This document shows, one piece after another, positions 57,366 to 64,000 of a DNA stretch of 64,000 nt. Position 1 is the first letter of the stretch, and each line of letters begins with the position of its first letter. Origin of the DNA: JAXLWB01 sp046328715. GTDB taxonomy: Bacteria > Chloroflexota > Anaerolineae > Caldilineales > Caldilineaceae. The notes under the pieces are model-generated. The model searched no databases. It was not told the origin of the DNA and worked only from the letters and a program-made list of their open reading frames with translations. Both the position numbers and the translations under genes were made by a program. The stretch spans positions 1 through 64,000 of the forward strand of contig JAXLWB010000018.1 of NCBI GenBank assembly GCA_046328715.1, read 5' to 3'.

Positions 57366-60023
57366 ATGAAATCTCTCACGACTCGCTTCATTCCCTCTTT
57401 TTTGGTGGCCTTATGGGGATTGTTCTTTTTCCCTCTTCTTGCCCAAGCGGCAAATTTCACGGTCAACAGTACCGCCGACACGGTGGATACTGCTCCCGGC
57501 AATGGAGTGTGCGCCGATGCCGATGGTAAATGCTCGCTGCGCGCCGCCATTCTCGAAGCCAATGCGCTCAATGGCGATGACACAATTACACTCGCTGCGA
57601 CAACCTACACGCTCTCGCTGGCGGGTGCAGGTGAAGACACAGGACAAAGCGGCGATCTCGATGTGACAGCAGGGGGATTGACCCTAATCGGTGCTGGCAG
57701 CAGCGGGGCGATCACTTCGATCCTCGACGGCGCGGGGCTGGATCGGGTGCTCGATCTGCACAGCGACAGCAACGTCAGCTTGCGTCGTATCGCCATTACG
57801 GGCGGTGCCGATCCTGACCCGCTCGGTTCGGATTTTGATATGGGACAGGGAGGAGGAGGCATTCGCGCTTGGGAGGCAGCTCTGACGCTGAATCAGGTGT
57901 TGATCGAGGGCAATAGCAGCAAAACGTACGGGGGCGGCATCTCGTTTTCGGTGAACGCCTTTGGTCGCCCACAACCAGTCACGCTGAGCGCCCACAATGT
58001 AACGCTCCATGACAATCGAGCGACGCTCAATGGAGGTGGCATGATGATCGGCGGTGCAGCCACCTTGCAGATGAGTGACAGCAACGTGATCTCCAATACG
58101 GCCCTGTCCACCTCGACCAGCGGCATCATCCGCTATGGCGGAGGTGGTCTCTACATCGCCCAAGGCTACACACCGCTCGGCGGCGACCTGCTCAATACCA
58201 CAGTCTACCTGACCAAGACGACCTTCACCGATAATCTGGCGACAGATCGCCACAACGGGTTGATCAGCGGAGCCGCGTGGGGTGGTGCGATCCATATGGA
58301 ATTTGCCGTGGTTCATATCGAAGACAGCGCCTTCACTCACAACATCGCCGATGGCGACAACGGTGGCGCCATCTACGATGATGGTGGCACCTTCACAGTG
58401 AGCAACTCGACCTTTGACAACAACATTTCGTTGGCAGAAGGGGGAGCTATTGCCACAGGCAGCGTACTTTTTTCCTCGATTGACAGTAGCCATTTCACCA
58501 ACAATCGGGCTATCGACTCAATTCTCGGCGGCGGGGGCGCGGTAAGCGGCAGTGGTCAACCCAGTGGTGGCTTCTTTGGTATTAGCAATTCGACTTTTGA
58601 AAACAACAGTACGGCAGGTTCGGGTGGCGCTCTGCGCATCGGCAGCAACAGCACGGTCCACAACAGCAGCTTTATTAGCAACAGTGCGGAGAGCAACGGC
58701 GGTGCCATTGTCGTCACGCAAAGTTCGATGGATGCGCCTGCTATCATTGACCATGTCACCCTTGACCGCAATCAGGCTGGCGTGCGCGGCGGCGGTATTC
58801 AAAATAATGATGTGCTCTACTTGAGCGACAGCATCATCCGCAACAACTCAACTGTATTGGGTCAAGGTGGTGGCATCAGCAACTATCAAGCCTATGCGCT
58901 AATTATCACGAACACGGATATCCTGAGCAACGTTGCCGCCAACTTGGGTGGCGCACTCTTCGACAGCCATCTCACGCAGGGCAGCAACAATATCTTCCCA
59001 CTCACAACACAACTGACTGATGTGTACATCAACGGCAATCAATCCCAGACCGATTGTGGTGGCATTTGCAGCCTAGCTACCATGAAGATCGTCAACAGCA
59101 CGATCAGCAGCAACCACGCCATCACCAGCGGCGGTGGCATTCTGGCATACAGCAATTTCCAGTTTAGCTCGGAGCGAGAAGCCTACCCCATCAACCTGGA
59201 GATGATCAACGTCACCCTCAGCGATAACAGCGCTGGTGAAGGAGGGGCGATTTATCAGAACAATGGAGTGACCGAACTCAATAATGTGACCATTGCAGGC
59301 AACAGTGCTAGCAACAATCGTGGTGGTGGCGGGATCTATACGGACAAGGACTTTGTCGGCGACGCTATCAATCCTAACACCATCACCTTGGCAAATACGA
59401 TTCTGGCCCAAAACAGCGCCTCTACCGGCCCCGATTGTGCAAACGATGTTTTGTCAGGTGGCAACAACCTGCTCGGCGACAACAGCAATTGCACCTTTAG
59501 TAGCGCAGCAGGCGATCAACTTGGCACAGGCGCGACACCGATCGATCCTAAGTTAGCAGCCCTGGCCAACAATGGAGGAGCAACGCCGACTCGTGCACTC
59601 CAATCTGGCAGTCCGGCCATCAACAAGGGCAATGCAGCAACCTGTGCCGCCGCTGACCAGCGCGGCGCGGCGCGAGTCAACACCTGCGACGTCGGTGCCT
59701 TTGAATTTGGCTCGGCCCCCAAGCAGGATCAGACCATCACCTTCGTCAAACCAGCGAACAAGACGATGGGCGACGCACCCTTTACCCTCAGTGCGACCGC
59801 ATCGTCAGGGTTAGCAGTCAGCTTCGCTAGTCAAACGCTCGCCGTCTGCACCATCAGTGGTTCGACCGTGACATTGGTGGCGGCTGGCACCTGTACAATC
59901 CGGGCAACGCAAGCGGGCAATGGATCTTTCAATGCGGCTCCACCCGTTACGCAAAGCTTTACTGTGGCAAGCAAACCGGTAGACCCAACGAAGAAGCTCT
60001 TTCTGCCGCTATTGCAAAGGTAG
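57366..60023 (+). CDS. Secreted CSLREA-type beta-helix protein with FLPLLQR tail
   Basis: This protein of about 885 residues starts at ATG 57366 (MKSLTTRFIPSFLVALWG) after GGAG. It has a signal peptide, a CSLREA region (NGVCADADGKCSLRAAILEANAL), a long parallel beta-helix (about 90-770) with NGGG/GGGI turns, and a closure DQRGAARVNTCDVGAFEFG. One immunoglobulin-like repeat follows (QTITFVKPANKTMGDAPFTL, SGTVTLVAAGTCTIRATQAG in parts), and the end is KKLFLPLLQR. It is the third paralogue in the window and sits next to two secreted metallopeptidases, so it is probably an extracellular adhesin or glycan-binding protein. Confidence 0.88.
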   Translation: MKSLTTRFIPSFLVALWGLFFFPLLAQAANFTVNSTADTVDTAPGNGVCADADGKCSLRAAILEANALNGDDTITLAATTYTLSLAGAGEDTGQSGDLDVTAGGLTLIGAGSSGAITSILDGAGLDRVLDLHSDSNVSLRRIAITGGADPDPLGSDFDMGQGGGGIRAWEAALTLNQVLIEGNSSKTYGGGISFSVNAFGRPQPVTLSAHNVTLHDNRATLNGGGMMIGGAATLQMSDSNVISNTALSTSTSGIIRYGGGGLYIAQGYTPLGGDLLNTTVYLTKTTFTDNLATDRHNGLISGAAWGGAIHMEFAVVHIEDSAFTHNIADGDNGGAIYDDGGTFTVSNSTFDNNISLAEGGAIATGSVLFSSIDSSHFTNNRAIDSILGGGGAVSGSGQPSGGFFGISNSTFENNSTAGSGGALRIGSNSTVHNSSFISNSAESNGGAIVVTQSSMDAPAIIDHVTLDRNQAGVRGGGIQNNDVLYLSDSIIRNNSTVLGQGGGISNYQAYALIITNTDILSNVAANLGGALFDSHLTQGSNNIFPLTTQLTDVYINGNQSQTDCGGICSLATMKIVNSTISSNHAITSGGGILAYSNFQFSSEREAYPINLEMINVTLSDNSAGEGGAIYQNNGVTELNNVTIAGNSASNNRGGGGIYTDKDFVGDAINPNTITLANTILAQNSASTGPDCANDVLSGGNNLLGDNSNCTFSSAAGDQLGTGATPIDPKLAALANNGGATPTRALQSGSPAINKGNAATCAAADQRGAARVNTCDVGAFEFGSAPKQDQTITFVKPANKTMGDAPFTLSATASSGLAVSFASQTLAVCTISGSTVTLVAAGTCTIRATQAGNGSFNAAPPVTQSFTVASKPVDPTKKLFLPLLQR

Positions 60024-60084
60024 ATTTCATCACCCGAGATTCAACTTCGCTGCGGAGATAGTACGGAGATAGCTTTCCGATAGA

Positions 60085-60129
60085 GTCTGTTTGTAGAACA
60101 AGGATCGTCCTCTTGTTTTGCAAACAGAC
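60085..60129. repeat. GTAGAACAAGGA hairpin
   Basis: GTCTGTTTGTAGAACAAGGA and its near-complement TCCTCTTGTTTTGCAAACAG then AC around a TCG loop. It is related by the word GTAGAACAAG to the element at 7763-7829. It sits in the 170-base gap after the CSLREA gene, as a likely terminator. Confidence 0.6.
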
Positions 60130-60192
60130 TTATCATTTATAGCCGGGATGCACATGCCAGCGGCGTGTACATCCGCATCGAAAGGGAATTCT

Positions 60193-63100
60193 ATGCCAAA
60201 AGGAAGATCGCTACTCTTTATATTCTTCTCGCTGTTTTTTCTCGGCGCACTCCCCTTCTGGAGTGGAAGTTTGCGCCCAGCGGAAGCAGCAACCCCTGCC
60301 CTTGTCACTGACACACCACAAAATGTGACCTACGAGGCGCTCACTGAGTGGTGGATGAGTAACGGATTGCTTTACTGGACTTATAATTGTTCGATCCCGG
60401 TTGATGAATTTCGTAACGCAGGCTATGCTCGTCGCCAACCAACCAGCGGCGGCACTCCACTCACATTGGCAAGCTTCGAACGGGAAGCCTGTATTAACTT
60501 CCGCTCCATGATGGCAGATGCCAGCGGGCTCTACTATTATAACGGCGATGCCAGCCCCAGCCACATCGAATTTCGCCCTAGCGGCTCGCCCAATTCACCG
60601 ATGACGATTTACAACGCGAGTGGGGTTGATGGCAGGCACATCCGCATCAGCGGTGATTATCTCTACTGGATCGAAAACCACTCACGGATTGTGCGCGTCA
60701 AGAAAGATGGCAGCGATTTTGCTGAAATTGCTACCGGCCTGACCGATGCCTACGATTTTGTCATTGTCGAAGCACGTCAGGAAGTCTATTGGATGGAAAC
60801 ATCGGGGCTATGGAAGACAAACTATTTCTGTGGCTCGTTGCCCTGTAACAAGACTTTTCAGGCGGCAGCGAACAATGGAGGCGGGCTATTATTAGTTACA
60901 GCCGATTTCGGCAATTTTAGCATCTATTGGCCTGATCGAGGAGATGGCGGCAAAATCGTCTCGTTTTTCTGTGGTATCGAGTTTTGTTCTACCAGCACAG
61001 CCTACCCATCTCCTTCCAGTGCCACCGTTACTTGGGATATTGGCACGCCAGCCACCGACGGAACAAGCCTCTTCTGGCAGGAAGTGGGCTACGACCAAAC
61101 AACGTTCACCTATAATGCGCGCATTCGGCGCATGACCAACGGCATAGCGCAAACCATCGTCGAAAATCTCAATACGATCAACGCCTATCCTGTCTACGCC
61201 GACCAGAACTTTGTCTACTTTTATGATACCAAGCGCGTCACCGGGCCACAGGGAATTCGTAAAATTGCAACCAGTGCCAGCGTCTTTGCTCGCGATGTCG
61301 CCATCAGCAATATCGAGGTAACCCAAGGCATCCAGAATCTTGCCAACGATGTGCCCTTAGTCGTTGAGAAGCCCACCTATGTTCGTGTGATGGGTAAACA
61401 AATCAGCGGCCAGAATGCAATGGCGGTAGAAGCGACGCTGGCCGGGATGCGCGATGGATCGCCCTTACCCGGCTCACCGCTCCGTCCGATTGGACGTTTA
61501 CCCCAGTTTCAGGTAGGTGCGCCCTTCTCACGTGACAATGCGTCCAGCACCTGGCTCTTCGAGTTGCCCTTGGCTTGGCGCAGCGGCGAGGTTGCCCTCA
61601 CCTTCATGGCCGACCCACGCAATGCGCAAAGCGACCCCAATCTCACCAATAACAGCCAGAATTTCGCTGTCAGCTTTCTCAACAAGGCACCCCTCTGCGT
61701 CGTATTAATTCCAGTACGTACCCACACTCCGGATCTCCTCGACACCACCACCTTCGATCCAATCATGGCACCTACCCTCGATCTGGCGACACGGATGATG
61801 CCAGTATCCGAGTTATGGCCCTTTTACAGCTTTAACCCAGTTGAGGAGTGGCCAGGTGGACAATATGCGCCCTTCGAGATGGACGAAGATAGTCTGAATG
61901 TGCTGACCGCGGTCAACACTCGGGCTGTTTTTACTTCGAATCCGAAGGTCTGCAAAGCCATCCATGCTGGCACCAATTACGTGGGCATCATCTCGCAAGC
62001 TGGCAACCAAGGCAATAAGAATGGTGGCATGGGGCACCTGGGGCTCGATTCATCCTGGACAGCTTTGAGTGCACGGCTTGCACCAGGTGCGACTGCCCCA
62101 GCCACCCCCTATTGGCCTTACAGTGGTCAGACCTTTGCCCATGAGTTAGGTCACAACTTCAGCCGCCTTCATGTCAATTGCGGTGGGCCGAGCGGCAACG
62201 ATCTCTTCTACCCGTATGACAATTCACTCTTTGCCCCTGGAAGTGCCACCGGATATTATGGTTTTGACCCGCTCACAAAGACATCAATTGCGCCCCAAGT
62301 TGGGAGTAGCAAAGTGGCGGATCTGATGTCCTATTGTCCACCCCGTTGGCCCAGTGATTACACCTGGCGCTCGATGATGAACAAACTGAGCGATCGCCCG
62401 CTCGTCGCCAGCGCCGGCCAGACTGAAGCGCTGTTGGCTGGCTCGACGGTCTACGTCAGCGGCTACATCAGCCCAACAGGTGGCGCTGGTGCGCTGAACA
62501 CGGCCTGGGTCTTTGCCAATAGTGCGCTGGGCAGCGACCTCTTTGGCAAGTGGCAAGGATTGAACGCCAATTTCGTCCATGCCCGCGGTGTCCACAGCCA
62601 CGGTGTCACTGGTGTTCACACCGATACCTTCCATCTGCGCCTGCTCGATGGCAACAATCAACTGCTCAGTGACCAACCCGTCACCCCCTCGGATAACGAC
62701 AATCATGGTGGACCGGTAACTGCAAAACTTTTTGCCCTTACCTTTGCTGCACCCGCGGGCAAAGTGGCACGCTTAGAGTTGCGCAATGGAGACAACTTGT
62801 TGGCTGCCACCTCGCCAGGCGGCGCACTGCCCACCGTTGCCATCTTCAAACCCGCTGGCGGGGAAACGATTACCGATACGTTGTCGGCTTCCTGGCAGGC
62901 CGACGACGCCGATAGCGGCGATACACTTATCAGCACCGTGCAGTACAGCCCCGACAATGGGCAGACCTGGGTGGCCCTGCTGATCAACTACCCGGTGCAA
63001 CATGGGCAGGGCAACAGTGTCAAGATCGATCCAGCGAGTTTGCCAGGCAGTGCAGCCAACCAGGCGTTGCTGCGGGTCAGTGTCAGTGATGGCTATAATA

Positions 63101-64000
63101 CAGCCGTGGCTACCTCTAACCCATTCACCTTGACCAATCGCAAACCGATTGTCACCGTCTTTTCACCAGGAGATGGCGCGCTACAGACTCCAGAACAGGT
63201 GGTTTCTTTGCGCGGCATCGCAGTTGATCCAGAAGAGGGTGGACTCGGTGACAGTGCACACACTTGGCAGATCGATGGCCAGCCAGTAGGTACAGGTAAG
63301 GAGATTGAGATTTGGGGAGTTGCGCCCGGTACGCACGAGGCCAAACTCAGCGCTACCGATTCGCTCAATGCCAACGGCAGCGCCACAGCCACCTTGACTG
63401 TAGCGCCGCTCGTCGTGCCCCTTGGCGGCGACCAGCCAACGCTGGATGGTTTGTGCAATGATTCGCTCTATAGCGGTGCCGCTTTGATCCCGCTCGCTGC
63501 CTACACGAATCTTGAACAAGCCTATGTCCAATTGGTGCGTGACAGCACATCCCTCTGGGTCTGCTTTAGTGGCTTGCTGACTGACACGCTGCCTGTGAAT
63601 AGTGCGGCCATGCTTATGGTCGATGGCAACCATAGCGGAGAAAGCCAAGCGCAAAGTGATGACTATCGTTTTGTGGTCGATGAAAATGGCGGCGTCGGCA
63701 CTTATGCAGGCGACGGTGCAGGCGGCTTTGCAGCAGTTGGACCTGGTGGGTTACAAGGGATGGTGAACTTCCCCATGGCGGGCTACTGGAACGCTGAGAT
63801 GCGTATCGATGCCAACATGCTCGGCAGCTGGGGTCATCAGATTGGGCTGGCGGTTAGCCACCAAGCAGTCAATGCAGCCGATAGCAATCATTCGTGGCCG
63901 CGCACCGCTCAATTTGTGCAGCCCTCTACCTGGGGTACCACAGTCTTGGGCACCCAACCACAGATCAGCTCGCTGGATCCTGTCACGGCGACGATGGGCA
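60193..64000 (+). CDS. Secreted metzincin-like metallopeptidase (3' end outside window)
   Basis: ATG at 60193 (MPKGRSLLFIFFSLFFLGAL) opens a frame of at least 1269 codons with no stop before the window end. It has a signal peptide, an N-terminal beta-propeller-like or receptor-like part with TGLTDAYDF and DGSDFAEIATG repeats, then a peptidase domain with the zinc motif HELGHNFSRLH (His650, Glu651, His654, His660), a metzincin-type HExxHxxxxxH with Ser in place of the usual Gly. Later beta-sandwich domains (about 850-1060) follow. It is probably a cell-surface or released protease. Confidence 0.83.
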   Translation, partial: MPKGRSLLFIFFSLFFLGALPFWSGSLRPAEAATPALVTDTPQNVTYEALTEWWMSNGLLYWTYNCSIPVDEFRNAGYARRQPTSGGTPLTLASFEREACINFRSMMADASGLYYYNGDASPSHIEFRPSGSPNSPMTIYNASGVDGRHIRISGDYLYWIENHSRIVRVKKDGSDFAEIATGLTDAYDFVIVEARQEVYWMETSGLWKTNYFCGSLPCNKTFQAAANNGGGLLLVTADFGNFSIYWPDRGDGGKIVSFFCGIEFCSTSTAYPSPSSATVTWDIGTPATDGTSLFWQEVGYDQTTFTYNARIRRMTNGIAQTIVENLNTINAYPVYADQNFVYFYDTKRVTGPQGIRKIATSASVFARDVAISNIEVTQGIQNLANDVPLVVEKPTYVRVMGKQISGQNAMAVEATLAGMRDGSPLPGSPLRPIGRLPQFQVGAPFSRDNASSTWLFELPLAWRSGEVALTFMADPRNAQSDPNLTNNSQNFAVSFLNKAPLCVVLIPVRTHTPDLLDTTTFDPIMAPTLDLATRMMPVSELWPFYSFNPVEEWPGGQYAPFEMDEDSLNVLTAVNTRAVFTSNPKVCKAIHAGTNYVGIISQAGNQGNKNGGMGHLGLDSSWTALSARLAPGATAPATPYWPYSGQTFAHELGHNFSRLHVNCGGPSGNDLFYPYDNSLFAPGSATGYYGFDPLTKTSIAPQVGSSKVADLMSYCPPRWPSDYTWRSMMNKLSDRPLVASAGQTEALLAGSTVYVSGYISPTGGAGALNTAWVFANSALGSDLFGKWQGLNANFVHARGVHSHGVTGVHTDTFHLRLLDGNNQLLSDQPVTPSDNDNHGGPVTAKLFALTFAAPAGKVARLELRNGDNLLAATSPGGALPTVAIFKPAGGETITDTLSASWQADDADSGDTLISTVQYSPDNGQTWVALLINYPVQHGQGNSVKIDPASLPGSAANQALLRVSVSDGYNTAVATSNPFTLTNRKPIVTVFSPGDGALQTPEQVVSLRGIAVDPEEGGLGDSAHTWQIDGQPVGTGKEIEIWGVAPGTHEAKLSATDSLNANGSATATLTVAPLVVPLGGDQPTLDGLCNDSLYSGAALIPLAAYTNLEQAYVQLVRDSTSLWVCFSGLLTDTLPVNSAAMLMVDGNHSGESQAQSDDYRFVVDENGGVGTYAGDGAGGFAAVGPGGLQGMVNFPMAGYWNAEMRIDANMLGSWGHQIGLAVSHQAVNAADSNHSWPRTAQFVQPSTWGTTVLGTQPQISSLDPVTATMG

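Noticed and set aside
1..64000. tRNA, rRNA or riboswitch in the window.
   Set aside because: I saw no cloverleaf with a conserved TTCGA loop and CCA-type end, no rRNA-like stretch and no known riboswitch core. This was by eye, so a weak case could be missed.

Overview
The window is about 54% GC by eye and reads like a member of the Chloroflexota, probably Anaerolineae or Caldilineae. The reasons are long BTAD/NB-ARC/TPR regulators, many secreted CSLREA-type beta-helix proteins, exported proteins ending in FLPLxxR, paired half-size ABC exporters, and short palindromic 'word' repeats between most genes. This placement is inference, since there is no rRNA or other phylogenetic marker. I saw no tRNA, rRNA, CRISPR array or intact insertion sequence.

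Positions 1-30,000 are an export and sensing region. A partial ABC exporter gene runs off the left edge. It is followed by an OmpR-type two-component pair translationally coupled to an alpha/beta hydrolase, a head-GIN lipoprotein, and two half-size ABC exporters facing each other. Next come a TetR regulator with a clear promoter and operator, a second hydrolase, and a minus-strand cassette of two HlyD/MacA-like adaptors plus a MacB-type permease that has no ATPase of its own. A plus-strand cassette resembling E. coli YbhGFSR follows: two ABC-2 permeases, two separate ATPases, an adaptor, a TetR regulator and a hydrolase. Then there are an orphan AbrB-type protein, a probable heterodimeric ABC exporter, a split chromate transporter, a YdjC/ChbG-type deacetylase and a protein with a candidate PD-(D/E)XK nuclease core.

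Positions 31,000-48,000 are almost wholly minus-strand: indoleamine 2,3-dioxygenase, two CSLREA beta-helix proteins, small enzymes, a methyltransferase, a decayed cytochrome c gene, an ABM monooxygenase, a serine protease fused to a seven-repeat propeller, a double-cupredoxin lipoprotein, a membrane protein, and a 1079-residue BTAD regulator upstream. A DMT exporter faces the other way. Two promoters in this block share one unusual architecture: three TCGACA-like repeats at 11/12-base steps, then an identical 11-base gap to a -10 box. I propose them as targets of the neighbouring SARP-like regulator.

Positions 48,000-64,000 are plus-strand: a Gfo/Idh/MocA oxidoreductase, a 1123-residue M60-like metallopeptidase with ricin-like, PA14-like, DUF11-like and F5/8-like modules, a second BTAD regulator from a leaderless promoter, a membrane protein, a third CSLREA beta-helix protein, and a metzincin-like secreted protein that runs off the right edge. 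Together this looks like a surface/extracellular protein arsenal under two large signal-integrating regulators, next to an efflux-rich segment.
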